A DNA stretch of 64,000 nucleotides from Nitrincola sp048264025 (GCF_048264025.1 NZ_JBLXDN010000014.1:1-64000), one strand, 5' to 3'; positions 36,617 through 45,862 are shown, numbered from the stretch's first letter. A program made the numbers and translations. The notes: generated by a model from the letters alone, not told the origin.

Positions 36617-37000
36617 TTAATCTAGCACCATCTGTTCCAGTTCCCGTTCCAGCAGAGCCTCATCACCCAGGTTCAGTTCGAGCAGGCGGCGCAGGTGGGA
36701 CATACTATCCAGATCTATTTCTTTGACAAAAAAACCGTAATTTGGAGGCTCAGCGTAATTCAGCTGGGTTTTCATGCGGATCAGTACGTCATTGGCGAGG
36801 TAAATGTTAATTTCTGCTTCGCCGCCAATATCCAGTGCCAGAGGGTGGTTGAACTGCAATAACACACCGCGCAGTGAAATATCGATCAGCTGCATTACAA
36901 TAGCGCCACCGCTGTAATGCACTTCGCATTCGGCATCAAAGTTGATGCGGGTGAAGCGGCGGCGGTCTTGTTCGTTAGTGTTCACTGTGTTTTTCCTCAT
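36617..37000 (-). CDS. PilZ-domain protein (likely c-di-GMP receptor)
   Basis: 127 residues, a single PilZ domain. The c-di-GMP-binding signature is intact: RRRFTR near the N-terminus (about residues 13-18) and DISLRGVLL (about 43). The rest is the beta-barrel with YGFFVKEID and a C-terminal helix. It has no partner domain, so it would act by protein contact. It lies next to a GGDEF cyclase encoded divergently, suggesting a local c-di-GMP circuit, possibly for pilus or motility control. The target is not visible. Confidence 0.85.
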   Translation of the reverse strand: MRKNTVNTNEQDRRRFTRINFDAECEVHYSGGAIVMQLIDISLRGVLLQFNHPLALDIGGEAEINIYLANDVLIRMKTQLNYAEPPNYGFFVKEIDLDSMSHLRRLLELNLGDEALLERELEQMVLD

Positions 37001-37185
37001 TAAATATCTCTCGCCTCTAACTGAATCAGGCAGGAGATTGATTCCATTTTAGCAAAACTTGCACAACAGCGTTAATCACTTGCTTTGTTTATGGAGTCTG
37101 ACTTAAGAGTCAGTTATCCTTCTGATAAATTAACACATACTATCTGGCGCTGTCTGCTGCCACTGGATGGGAAAGGGGTGAATTG

Positions 37186-38274
37186 ATGTATCCGATTCTT
37201 GAGTTGTTTTCAGCTCGGGGCCATACGCACTATTTTCAACATACGCGTAGCTTCTATACCTATCGCCGCGTGCGGGTTATTGCACTGATTCTGGCAGTTC
37301 TTCAAAGTGCCTGGATTCTGGTTGATCACTATTTATTACCGGCTGATGTGCAACTGCCGATCGCCATAGCGCGCGTGCTGAGCAGCCTATTCTTTCTTGG
37401 ATTATTCTGTTGGGGACAGCGCCCCTACAGTCCTCGCTTGGCATTACTGCGTCAATTGCTGTTGTTTCTGGTGCTGACAGCGTTTCACACCTTCAGTACG
37501 GCGTTGTTGATTATTCACGGTCATGAGCAGAGTGTGGCCGGTTATCAGTTTTTCCCGTTCATGATTATCAGCATGATGGCAATTTTCCCCTTGGCTATCG
37601 TGGAAGTGCTGGGGTTGACCTTGTTGCTGCTGCTGGTCGAGCTGGTGACACAGCTTTCCAGGGGCAATTTGGGTGATGTGTCTGCAATCAATAATCTTTG
37701 GTTGTTGTTGGTGCTGGCGGTGGTTGCCGGTTGGGCCGCGGTGAATCAGTTGAATATGCTGTTGGTACTCTATCGGCAGGCTACCCGTGATGCGCTGACC
37801 GGGCTGGCTAACCGGCGCCTGATTCTTGAACAGTTGGATACCGATATGGCCTTATCAAAGGATGCCGGGAAACCGCTGGCTGTTCTGCTGTTCGATCTGG
37901 ATAAGTTTAAGGGCTTTAACGATACCTACGGTCATGCCGCCGGTGATATCGTGCTTAAATATTTTGCCGGTATCTTGAAAAAGCATACGCGCAAAAAACT
38001 GGATCTGGCCGGTCGTTTTGGCGGTGAGGAATTCTTGATGGTGTTGCCGGGGATGAGTGCCGCTGAGGCTTCGGTTGTAGCTGAATCTATCGGCAAAACG
38101 TGCCGTGAGGTCAGTGTCCAGGTACCCAGTGGTGAGAAGGTCGGCTTTACCACCAGTATAGGGATTGCTGTATTGAAAAAAGGTGAGACTCAGTCTGAGT
38201 TGATCCGGCGCGCCGACGAGGCTCTGTATAAAGCCAAGGACAGCGGCCGGGATCAGTTTAAACTGGCGGATTAA
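37186..38274 (+). CDS. Membrane-bound GGDEF diguanylate cyclase
   Basis: 362 residues from ATG 37186; a TTG precedes it in frame. About six membrane helices (residues 28-195) of no recognised sensor family, then a GGDEF domain (about 205-360). The active site reads GGEEF and DLDKFKGFNDTYGHAAGD is intact, so it should make c-di-GMP. The inhibitory site expected five residues before GGEEF reads KKLD instead of RxxD, so product inhibition may be weak or absent. It converges with ettA, and the two stop codons share the bases TTAA. Confidence 0.88.
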   Translation: MYPILELFSARGHTHYFQHTRSFYTYRRVRVIALILAVLQSAWILVDHYLLPADVQLPIAIARVLSSLFFLGLFCWGQRPYSPRLALLRQLLLFLVLTAFHTFSTALLIIHGHEQSVAGYQFFPFMIISMMAIFPLAIVEVLGLTLLLLLVELVTQLSRGNLGDVSAINNLWLLLVLAVVAGWAAVNQLNMLLVLYRQATRDALTGLANRRLILEQLDTDMALSKDAGKPLAVLLFDLDKFKGFNDTYGHAAGDIVLKYFAGILKKHTRKKLDLAGRFGGEEFLMVLPGMSAAEASVVAESIGKTCREVSVQVPSGEKVGFTTSIGIAVLKKGETQSELIRRADEALYKAKDSGRDQFKLAD

Positions 38275-39929
38275 TGCATCCGCTTGTACTTGATGCGCTC
38301 CGGCTGGTGATCCTTGCCGTGGCGCTTGCGGTAGTCTTCAGCATACTCCGTGTAGTTGCCTTCAAAGAAGGCCACGGTAGAGTCCCCTTCGTAGGCGATC
38401 ATGTGCGTACACACGCGATCGAGGAACCAGCGGTCATGCGAGATCACCACGGCTGAGCCGGGGAAAGCCAGAATGGCTTCTTCCAGGGCGCGCAGGGTTT
38501 CCACGTCCAGATCGTTGGTGGGCTCATCCAGTAGCAGCACGTTGCCGCCCTCTTTCAGCAGCTTGGCCATATGCAGGCGGTTTCGCTCACCACCGGACAG
38601 ATCCTTGACGAACTTCTGCTGATCAGCGCCCTTAAAGTTAAAGCGACCACAATAGGCTCGCGCCGGAGTCTGATAGGTGCCAACCGTAATAATATCCTGT
38701 CCGCCGGAGATCTCTTCAAACACGGTTTTGTTGCCTTCCAGTTCACGTGACTGGTTAACATAGGACAGCTTCACCGTGCTGCCGATTTCAATCTCACCAG
38801 AATCAGGTTGTTCCTCGCCACTGATCATGCGGAACAGCGTGGATTTACCCGCACCGTTCGGTCCGATGATGCCAACGATGGCACCCGGTGGAATCGACAG
38901 GCTGACGTTTTCAAATAACAGCTTGTCATCATAGGATTTGGTGACGTTGTGTAGCTCAATGACTTTGTCGCCCAGGCGCGGTCCAGGTGGAATGTAGATT
39001 TCCTGGGTTTCATTGCGCTGCTGGAACTCGCGGGAGTTCATCTCTTCAAACTGCTTGATGCGCGATTTGGACTTGGCCTGTCGCCCTTTGGCACCCTGGC
39101 GTACCCATTCCAGCTCAGCCTGAATCGCTTTGCGATGTGAGGCTTCCTGCTTGGCTTCGGCGGCAAGGCGTTGGTCTTTCTGTTCGAGCCAGGAGGAGTA
39201 GTTGCCCTCGTAAGGGATACCACGGCCACGGTCCAGCTCCAGAATCCAGCCAGCGGCGTTATCCAGGAAGTAGCGGTCATGGGTGATGGCTACCACTGTG
39301 CCGGGATATTCCTGCAGGAAGCGTTCGATCCAGGCGATAGATTCAGCATCCAGATGGTTAGTAGGCTCGTCCAGCAGCAGCATGTCCGGGTGATCCAGCA
39401 GCAGACGGCACAGGGCCACGCGGCGGCGCTCACCACCGGAGAGTACCGCAACTTGTGTATCCCAGGGGGGCAGGCGCAGGGCGTCGGCGGCGCGCTCCAG
39501 GGCGTTGTCGAGGTTGTGACCGTCTTTGGCCTGAATCAGGTTTTCCAGTTCGGCCTGTTTTTTGGCCAGTTCATCAAAGTCAGCATCAGGATCCGCGTAG
39601 GCCGCATAGACGGCATCCAGCCCAGCCAGTGCATCTTTGACATCGGCGACGGCTTCTTCAACCACTTCACGCACGGTCTTGCTGTCATCCAGCTCAGGTT
39701 CCTGTGGCAGGTAACCCACCTTAATGCCGGGCATAGGCTGGGCTTCGCCGATATATTCCTGATCAAGGCCGGCCATGATTTTCAGCAGTGAGGATTTACC
39801 GGAACCATTCAGGCCGAGTACGCCGATCTTGGCACCAGGGAAAAACGACAGTGAAATATCTTTTAGAATTTCGCGTTTGGGTGGCACGATTTTGCCAACG
39901 CGGTTCATGCTGTATACGTATTGAGCCAT
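38271..39929 (-). CDS. ettA: Energy-dependent translational throttle protein EttA
   Basis: ABC-F ATPase of 552 residues without membrane segments. Two nucleotide-binding domains: Walker A GLNGSGKSS (about 38) and GPNGAGKST (about 355), with signature LSGGERRR and LSGGERNR and EPTNHLD / EPTNDLD. The linker contains the arm and PtIM region. EttA binds the ribosomal E site and gates the first peptide bond according to ATP/ADP. The start MAQYVYSMNRVGK matches the family N-terminus, so 39929 is preferred over 39938. Confidence 0.95.
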   Translation of the reverse strand: MAQYVYSMNRVGKIVPPKREILKDISLSFFPGAKIGVLGLNGSGKSSLLKIMAGLDQEYIGEAQPMPGIKVGYLPQEPELDDSKTVREVVEEAVADVKDALAGLDAVYAAYADPDADFDELAKKQAELENLIQAKDGHNLDNALERAADALRLPPWDTQVAVLSGGERRRVALCRLLLDHPDMLLLDEPTNHLDAESIAWIERFLQEYPGTVVAITHDRYFLDNAAGWILELDRGRGIPYEGNYSSWLEQKDQRLAAEAKQEASHRKAIQAELEWVRQGAKGRQAKSKSRIKQFEEMNSREFQQRNETQEIYIPPGPRLGDKVIELHNVTKSYDDKLLFENVSLSIPPGAIVGIIGPNGAGKSTLFRMISGEEQPDSGEIEIGSTVKLSYVNQSRELEGNKTVFEEISGGQDIITVGTYQTPARAYCGRFNFKGADQQKFVKDLSGGERNRLHMAKLLKEGGNVLLLDEPTNDLDVETLRALEEAILAFPGSAVVISHDRWFLDRVCTHMIAYEGDSTVAFFEGNYTEYAEDYRKRHGKDHQPERIKYKRMH

Positions 39930-40161
39930 GCAATGCATCCGTCGAAAAATGAGATACGGGAAATGATAGCTAAATTCTACCCGTGTGAGTCAACGAATGC
40001 GAATGACAAACAGCAACTCGGTGGCTGAGCGACAATAAGGAAATTCAACTAGGCATGATGCGCTTTCATGTGCGTTATGGGGTGGCTTTGTACTATAATG
40101 TGCTCCTTTTTTCGAGGTGTCCGGATTTCCGCGCCTGCTCGGTTAAATACAGAGGAAAGTC
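39930..40161. promoter_or_regulatory. Divergent promoter region ettA / glyA
   Basis: 232 bases with no gene. A perfect TATAAT lies at 40094-40099, about 68 bases before glyA, with no good -35 at standard spacing. AGAGGAAA provides the glyA ribosome binding site. I found no clear PurR- or MetR-type operator by eye. Confidence 0.45.
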
Positions 40162-41418
40162 ATGTTCAGCAAAACTATGTCTATTGCCGGTTTTGATCCG
40201 GAACTGTGGTCTGCCATGCAGTCAGAAGCGACTCGTCAGGAGGAGCATATCGAACTGATCGCATCAGAAAACTATACCAGTCCGCGTGTCATGCAGGCAC
40301 AAGGCTCTGAACTGACCAACAAGTATGCTGAAGGCTATCCTTCCAAGCGTTATTACGGTGGTTGTGAGTACGTTGATATCGTTGAAGATCTGGCGATCGA
40401 TCGGGCTAAAGCTTTGTTTGGTGCCAGCTATGCTAACGTACAGCCGCATTCCGGTTCACAGGCAAACGCCGCCGTGTTTATGGCACTGTGCAAGCCGGGT
40501 GATACCATCCTGGGTATGAGTCTGGCACACGGTGGCCACCTGACTCACGGTGCCTCTGTGTCCTTTTCTGGTCGCATCTACAATGCCGTACAGTATGGCC
40601 TGAACGAAGCCACTGGCGAGATCGACTATGATCAGGTTGAAGCGCTGGCGCTTGAGCACAAGCCACGCATGATTATTGCAGGCTTCTCTGCCTATTCACG
40701 CATTGTTGATTGGCAGCGCTTCCGTGATATCGCCGACAAGGTCGGTGCCTATTTGTTTGTTGATATGGCACACATTGCTGGCCTGGTAGCGGCCGGTGTT
40801 TATCCGTCTCCAATAGAATTGGCCGATGTTGTTACCACCACTACCCACAAAACCCTGGGTGGCCCGCGTGGCGGTTTGATTTTGTCAGCGCGTGCTGATG
40901 AAGAGTTGCAGAAAAAGCTTAACTTTGCGGTCTTCCCCGAATCTCAGGGCGGTCCGTTGATGCATGTTATTGCTGCCAAGGCTGTTTGCTTCAAAGAAGC
41001 CATGGAGCCTGAGTGGAAAGCGTATCAGGCGCAGGTGGTCAAAAATGCCCAGGCGATGGTCAAAGTCTTCCTGGATCGCGGTATAGATATCGTTTCCGGT
41101 GGCACCGAAGATCACCTGTTCCTGGTGGATCTGATCCGTAAGGACATTACCGGTAAGGATGCGGATGCCGCCCTGGGTCGCGCGTATATTACTGTGAACA
41201 AAAACTCGGTACCGAATGATCCGCGCTCTCCGTTTGTCACCTCAGGTCTGCGTATCGGTACACCGGCCGTGACCCGTCGTGGTTTTAAAGAAGCCGAAGT
41301 GGAGCAACTGGCTGGCTGGATCTGTGATATTCTTGACGATATCAATAACGAAGCCGTTATCGAGCAGGTGAAGGCACAGGTTAAAGCCATTTGTGCCCGT
41401 TTCCCTGTTTATAAGTAA
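40162..41418 (+). CDS. glyA: Serine hydroxymethyltransferase
   Basis: PLP enzyme of 418 residues interconverting serine and glycine with tetrahydrofolate; the main source of one-carbon units. Landmarks: LIASENYTSPRVMQAQGS, YAEGYPSKRYYGGCEYVD, HSGSQANAAVF, and the PLP lysine in TTTTHKTLGGPRGG (about residue 230). C-terminal GTPAVTRRGFKE is conserved. Strong ribosome binding site. It is followed by a hairpin and nrdR. Confidence 0.98.
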   Translation: MFSKTMSIAGFDPELWSAMQSEATRQEEHIELIASENYTSPRVMQAQGSELTNKYAEGYPSKRYYGGCEYVDIVEDLAIDRAKALFGASYANVQPHSGSQANAAVFMALCKPGDTILGMSLAHGGHLTHGASVSFSGRIYNAVQYGLNEATGEIDYDQVEALALEHKPRMIIAGFSAYSRIVDWQRFRDIADKVGAYLFVDMAHIAGLVAAGVYPSPIELADVVTTTTHKTLGGPRGGLILSARADEELQKKLNFAVFPESQGGPLMHVIAAKAVCFKEAMEPEWKAYQAQVVKNAQAMVKVFLDRGIDIVSGGTEDHLFLVDLIRKDITGKDADAALGRAYITVNKNSVPNDPRSPFVTSGLRIGTPAVTRRGFKEAEVEQLAGWICDILDDINNEAVIEQVKAQVKAICARFPVYK

Positions 41419-41424
41419 TCAACT

Positions 41425-41448
41425 CTGGCTCCGCAATGCGGGAGCCAG
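41425..41448 (+). other. Hairpin between glyA and nrdR
   Basis: Perfect 8-base stem CTGGCTCC / GGAGCCAG with an 8-base loop. No T-run, so partial termination or mRNA processing is more likely than full termination. Confidence 0.45.
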
Positions 41449-41479
41449 GCTTAACGCTCTTTAGGTTCCGAGGCAACTG

Positions 41480-41953
41480 ATGCATTGTCCATTTTGTGGC
41501 GAACATGAAACCAAGGTTGTTGACTCCCGGCTTGTAGCCGAGGGGCAGCAGATACGGCGTCGACGTGAATGCATCAGTTGCCATGAGCGTTTCTCCACCT
41601 TTGAAGTGGCCGAGCTGCTGATGCCCAAGGTGGTCAAGAATGATGGCACCCGCCAACCTTTCGATGAAGACAAACTGCGTGCCGGTATTCAGCGAGCGCT
41701 GGAAAAGCGGCCGGTCAGTGTAGAAGAGTTCGAAGCCTGTCTGACCCGTATCAAACATCGCCTGCGTGCAACGGGTGAGCGCGAGCTCCCCTCTCGTGAA
41801 GTCGGTGAAGCGGTCATGGAAGCCCTGCATCAACTGGATCAGGTGGCCTATGTTCGCTTTGCCTCCGTCTATCGCAGTTTTCAGGATATCAATGAATTCC
41901 GCCAGGAAATCGACCGGTTGTCTTTAACTAAAAACCCCGGTGGGGACGAGTAA
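41480..41953 (+). CDS. nrdR: Ribonucleotide reductase regulator NrdR
   Basis: 157 residues. The zinc ribbon CPFC-CISC (residues 3-34) is followed by an ATP-cone domain (about 49-139) with KNDGTRQPFDEDKL and VAYVRFASVYRSF. NrdR senses ATP/dATP and represses nrd genes by binding NrdR boxes. Its position ahead of ribD is widely conserved in gammaproteobacteria. It ends in TAATG, overlapping ribD by one base. Confidence 0.96.
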   Translation: MHCPFCGEHETKVVDSRLVAEGQQIRRRRECISCHERFSTFEVAELLMPKVVKNDGTRQPFDEDKLRAGIQRALEKRPVSVEEFEACLTRIKHRLRATGERELPSREVGEAVMEALHQLDQVAYVRFASVYRSFQDINEFRQEIDRLSLTKNPGGDE

Positions 41954-43071
41954 TGGCGTCTGCTGACGATCATCAGTTTATGGCGCGTGCCCTGCAATTG
42001 GCTGCTCGTGGTCTGTACAGCACTCATCCCAACCCGCGTGTCGGTTGTGTGTTGGTGCGTGATGGTCAAATTGTTGGTGAAGCCTGGCATCAGCGTGCCG
42101 GTCAGCCGCATGCTGAACCCTTGGCGCTACTCCAGGCTGGCAGTCAGGCGCAAGGGGCAACGGCTTATGTCACTCTGGAGCCCTGTAGTCACTTTGGCCG
42201 TACACCACCCTGTGCTGATGCGCTGATCGCCGCCGGTGTAAGTCGTGTCGTCGTTGCCATGCAGGATCCGAACCCGCTGGTGGCGGGGCAGGGCTTGCAG
42301 CGGTTGCAGCAAGCGGGCATCGACGTTACCAGTGGCCTGATGGAAGCTCAGGCCCAACTGATCAATCCGGGCTTTATTACCCGTATGCAGTCAGGCCTGC
42401 CCTTTGTGCGGATAAAGTTGGCGATGAGTCTGGATGGCCGTACCGCCATGCAAAGTGGTGAGTCTCAGTGGATCACCGGGCCTGAGGCGCGTGCTGATGT
42501 ACAGCGCTTGCGTGCACGTAGTTCCGCTATTATCAGTGGTATCGAGTCGGTACTGCTGGATGATCCGCAACTGACTGTGCGTGATCTCAGCCTGCTGGGC
42601 GAAGAGGGTCTGCTATGCCAGCCGTTACGTGTGGTATTGGACTCGCAATTGCGTATACCCTTGTCAGCCAAACTTCTGGCTACAGAGGGTCCGGTGATGA
42701 TCGTAACGACTGAAATGGCTGACACCAGTAAGCTCAAAGCACTGCAGGATTTAGGTGTCGAGCTACTGCCCTTGTCACTGCGTGACGGGCAACTTGATCT
42801 TGAAGCGCTGCTGAGGCATCTGGCGCAGGCACATCAGTGTAATGAAGTATTGGTAGAAACGGGTGCCCGACTGGCTGGCAGCTTTGTGGCGCAGCAACGG
42901 GTCGATGAAATGGTAATTTATATGGCGCCGACCTTGCTTGGCAGTGATGCTCGCCCATTGATTGACCTGCCGTTAACCCAGATGTCACAACAGCGGCGTC
43001 TGCACATGACCGATCTGCGCCAGTTTGGACAGGATATACGTATGACTCTGCAGCCAGTAACGGAGAGCTGA
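41953..43071 (+). CDS. ribD: Bifunctional diaminohydroxyphosphoribosylaminopyrimidine deaminase / reductase
   Basis: Second and third steps of riboflavin synthesis. 372 residues. The N-terminal zinc deaminase domain (about 1-145) has HAEPLAL and PCSHFGRTPPC. The C-terminal reductase domain (about 150-372) starts with RIKLAMSLDGRTAM and contains GPEARADVQRLRARS. Translation is coupled to nrdR through TAATG, and ribE starts one base after its stop. Normal length. Confidence 0.96.
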   Translation: MASADDHQFMARALQLAARGLYSTHPNPRVGCVLVRDGQIVGEAWHQRAGQPHAEPLALLQAGSQAQGATAYVTLEPCSHFGRTPPCADALIAAGVSRVVVAMQDPNPLVAGQGLQRLQQAGIDVTSGLMEAQAQLINPGFITRMQSGLPFVRIKLAMSLDGRTAMQSGESQWITGPEARADVQRLRARSSAIISGIESVLLDDPQLTVRDLSLLGEEGLLCQPLRVVLDSQLRIPLSAKLLATEGPVMIVTTEMADTSKLKALQDLGVELLPLSLRDGQLDLEALLRHLAQAHQCNEVLVETGARLAGSFVAQQRVDEMVIYMAPTLLGSDARPLIDLPLTQMSQQRRLHMTDLRQFGQDIRMTLQPVTES

Positions 43072-43072
43072 A

Positions 43073-43753
43073 ATGTTTACAGGTATAATTGAAGCCGTCG
43101 GTGAAGTCGCTGATATCCACATGAAAGATGGCGATATGCAGTTGACCTTGCGCACCGGGAAACTCGCGCTCAGTGATGTTAAACTGGGCGATAGTATTGC
43201 GGTCAATGGTGTGTGTCTGACAGCGGTACAGTTACCCGGTGATGGTTTTGTCGCCGATGTGTCACGCGAAACCCTGGCGCATACCCGCTTTGAGTCGTTG
43301 AAAGTTGGCGAGCCGGTGAATCTGGAAAAAGCGCTGATGCCGACCAGTCGTCTGGGTGGGCATCTGGTCAGTGGTCATGTAGATGGCCTGGGTGAAGTGG
43401 TTGAGCGTCATGATGATGCCCGCTCGATACGTTTCACCTTGAAGGCACCGGCTGAGCTGAGCCGTTACATTGCCCATAAGGGCTCCATTACTGTTGATGG
43501 TGTCAGCCTGACAGTGAATGCGGTGAAGGGCGATAGCTTTGAGCTGAATATCGTCCCGCACACCGCGCAGGAAACCATTATGGAACACTACCAGAGCGGC
43601 CGACAGGTACATCTGGAAGTGGATTTAATTGCGCGCTATCTGGAGCGCTTACTCACCGGTTCAGTAACCAGTGAGGGTTATGCACAGCCCAGCATCAGCG
43701 AAGGTGTCAGCCTGGAAAAGTTGGCAGAATACGGTTTTATGAGTCGCAGATAA
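43073..43753 (+). CDS. ribE: Riboflavin synthase, alpha chain
   Basis: 226 residues. Two internally repeated lumazine-binding domains: MFTGIIEAVGEV...GDSIAVNGVCLT (1-95) and SGHVDGLGEVV...GSITVDGVSLTVN (96-195). It dismutates two lumazines into riboflavin plus the pyrimidine precursor as a trimer. The same gene is called ribC in E. coli. It is followed 18 bases later by ribBA. Confidence 0.96.
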   Translation: MFTGIIEAVGEVADIHMKDGDMQLTLRTGKLALSDVKLGDSIAVNGVCLTAVQLPGDGFVADVSRETLAHTRFESLKVGEPVNLEKALMPTSRLGGHLVSGHVDGLGEVVERHDDARSIRFTLKAPAELSRYIAHKGSITVDGVSLTVNAVKGDSFELNIVPHTAQETIMEHYQSGRQVHLEVDLIARYLERLLTGSVTSEGYAQPSISEGVSLEKLAEYGFMSRR

Positions 43754-43771
43754 GTATCCGGAGAGTAAACC

Positions 43772-44893
43772 ATGGAGCTGAATAGCCCCGAAGAACTGAT
43801 TGAAGATATCCGCCAGGGTAAAATGGTTATCCTGATGGATGATGAAGACCGTGAGAACGAAGGTGATCTGGTTATCGCGGCGGAAAAAGTCCGTGCTGAA
43901 GATATCAACTTTATGGCTACCCATGCCCGCGGTTTGATCTGTCTGACGCTGACGCGTGAGCACTGTGAACAACTTAAGCTGCCATTGATGGTCAGAAGTA
44001 ATGGTGCCCAGTTTTCTACCAACTTCACCCTGTCTATCGAAGCGGCCAGTGGTGTAACGACTGGTATTTCAGCGGCTGATCGTGCCCATACCGTGCGTAC
44101 CGCCGTCAAAGCCGATGCCAGGCCTGAAGATATCGTTCAACCTGGGCATATTTTTCCATTGATGGCGCAGCCCGGTGGTGTGCTAAGTCGAGCGGGTCAT
44201 ACGGAAGCGGGTTGTGACCTGCCGCGTTTGGCTGGACTGATTCCGGCATCAGCCATCGTTGAGGTGATGAATGATGATGGCAGTATGGCGCGTCGTGCGG
44301 ATCTGGAAAAGTTTGCGGCCCGCCATGGACTTAAAATCGGTACTATTGCCGATCTGATCCATTACCGCACACTGAACGAACATACCATCAGCCGTGAAGC
44401 GGAAGGTGAGTTGCCTACTGAATACGGTACCTTCCGCTATGTTACCTACCGGGACGAGATCAAAAACTGTACGCACCTGGCTTTGATTAAAGGTGATATT
44501 CAGGCTGACGATCCAACCCTGGTACGTGTGCATATCCGTTCCGAAGTGTTGCGCGATGTGGTGGGCGCGATCACCAGTGAAGAGAAAAAGTGGACCATGC
44601 GTCGTGCCTTACGTCGTGTGTCCGAAGAAGATAAGGGCGTAGTCTTGTTACTTGATGGTGGCCACCGTATCGATCTGGGTGATGCCGTCGATCAGATACT
44701 CAACGGCAGTCAAGCGCGCTCTAAAGTCAATGTCAGTGCGTCAGGTGCTTATCTGACGGTTGGCACCGGTTCACAGATTCTGCGGGATCTGGGTGTCGGA
44801 AAAATGCGCTTGATGAGTGCACCGATGAAATTTAATGCGATTTCTGGCTTTGATCTGGAAATTGAAGAATATATTCCCTACCAGGACGAATAA
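43772..44893 (+). CDS. ribBA: DHBP synthase RibB with degenerate GTP cyclohydrolase II-like C-domain
   Basis: 373 residues. The N-terminal RibB domain (about 1-205) makes dihydroxybutanone phosphate, with MDDEDRENEGDL, THARGLICL and RAGHTEAGCDL. The C-terminal part (about 208-373) has the RibA fold but lacks the zinc-binding C-x10-C-x-C and the catalytic region: where RibA reads CDCGF, this protein has DVVGAITSEEKKW. It is therefore probably inactive for GTP hydrolysis (the RibBX type of Pseudomonas and relatives). A complete ribA lies 3.6 kb downstream. Confidence 0.9.
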   Translation: MELNSPEELIEDIRQGKMVILMDDEDRENEGDLVIAAEKVRAEDINFMATHARGLICLTLTREHCEQLKLPLMVRSNGAQFSTNFTLSIEAASGVTTGISAADRAHTVRTAVKADARPEDIVQPGHIFPLMAQPGGVLSRAGHTEAGCDLPRLAGLIPASAIVEVMNDDGSMARRADLEKFAARHGLKIGTIADLIHYRTLNEHTISREAEGELPTEYGTFRYVTYRDEIKNCTHLALIKGDIQADDPTLVRVHIRSEVLRDVVGAITSEEKKWTMRRALRRVSEEDKGVVLLLDGGHRIDLGDAVDQILNGSQARSKVNVSASGAYLTVGTGSQILRDLGVGKMRLMSAPMKFNAISGFDLEIEEYIPYQDE

Positions 44894-44906
44894 CGGAAAC
44901 TTACTT

Positions 44907-45380
44907 ATGTCAGTAAAAACCTATGAAGGCGACTTTGTCAGCGCCGATGGAAAATATGCGATCGTTGTCGGTCGCTTCAATGCGTTTGTTGTTGAAAGCC
45001 TGCTTGAGGGCGCGCTGGATACCCTGAAACGCCATGGTGTCAGTGACGATAACATTCGTATTATTCGTGTACCTGGTGCCTTTGAGATCCCTCTGGCGGT
45101 GAAGAAAATTGCCGGTCAGAAGTGTGATGACGCCATTATCGCACTGGGTGCGGTCATTCGTGGCGGTACACCCCATTTTGAATATGTGTCTGCCGAAAGC
45201 TCCAAAGGCATAGCACAGGTGATGATGGACTTCGATCTTCCGGTTGCCAATGGCATTCTGACGGTCAATAGTATTGAACAGGCGGTCGAGCGTTCCGGTA
45301 CCAAAGCGGGCAACAAGGGTGCGGAAGCAGCCATGTCAGCGCTGGAAATGGTCAGCCTGATGCGTCGCCTAGAGGCTTGA
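44907..45380 (+). CDS. ribH: 6,7-dimethyl-8-ribityllumazine synthase
   Basis: 157 residues from ATG 44907; the longer frame from 44835 overlaps ribBA. Joins DHBP and the ribitylaminopyrimidine to lumazine. VGRFNAFVVESLLEGA, VPGAFEIPLAVKK and ALGAVIRGGTPHFEYV are the substrate-binding segments. NGILTVNSIEQAVER is conserved. It forms a 60-mer or decamer shell. It overlaps no gene and is five bases before nusB. Confidence 0.95.
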   Translation: MSVKTYEGDFVSADGKYAIVVGRFNAFVVESLLEGALDTLKRHGVSDDNIRIIRVPGAFEIPLAVKKIAGQKCDDAIIALGAVIRGGTPHFEYVSAESSKGIAQVMMDFDLPVANGILTVNSIEQAVERSGTKAGNKGAEAAMSALEMVSLMRRLEA

Positions 45381-45385
45381 TAGAA

Positions 45386-45862
45386 ATGACTGATACACCC
45401 GGCCCAGAAAAAAAACGTAAGCTGTCGCGCACCGAAATGCGCCGCAATGCGCGGAGTTATACCCTGCAAGCGCTGTATCAATGGCAGATGGCGGCGCAGC
45501 CAGTGAATGAAATTGAAGCGCAGTTTCGCGTCAATAATGACATGGCGGATACCGATGTTGCCCTGTTCGGTGAGCTGTTGCGTGGCGTAACGGCCAGAGC
45601 CAGAGCCCTGGATGATGCCTATTCGCTGTTCCTGGATCGTTCAGTGGACGACCTGGACCCGGTGGAACTGGCAGTGCTCAGAATCGGCGCTTATGAATTG
45701 ATTGAACGCCTTGAAGTACCCTATCGGGTGGCCATCAATGAAAGTGTTGAGCTGGCAAAAATCTTTGGCGCCACAGAAAGCCACCGTTACGTGAATGGTG
45801 TGCTGGACAAGCTGGCACATAAAGTACGTGCCGCTGAAGTTATGGCAAAACGTGGGCGTTAA
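45386..45862 (+). CDS. nusB: Transcription antitermination factor NusB
   Basis: 158 residues from ATG 45386; TTG 45377 is possible. All-helical, with ARSYTLQALYQWQ, DPVELAVLRIGAYEL and RVAINESVELAKIFG. NusB with S10 (NusE) binds boxA RNA in rRNA antitermination. The Rib-NusB-ThiL order is standard. It ends in TAATG, overlapping thiL by one base. Confidence 0.95.
   Translation: MTDTPGPEKKRKLSRTEMRRNARSYTLQALYQWQMAAQPVNEIEAQFRVNNDMADTDVALFGELLRGVTARARALDDAYSLFLDRSVDDLDPVELAVLRIGAYELIERLEVPYRVAINESVELAKIFGATESHRYVNGVLDKLAHKVRAAEVMAKRGR

Noticed and set aside
40000..40161. PurR-type operator before glyA
   Set aside because: No palindrome close to the known PurR consensus is present by eye. The TATAAT at 40094 is listed as the only promoter element.
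43754..43771. FMN riboswitch before ribBA or the rib operon
   Set aside because: The gaps before ribD, ribE and ribBA are 1 to 18 bases or overlaps, too short for the roughly 140-base FMN element. The leader before nrdR is also too short.
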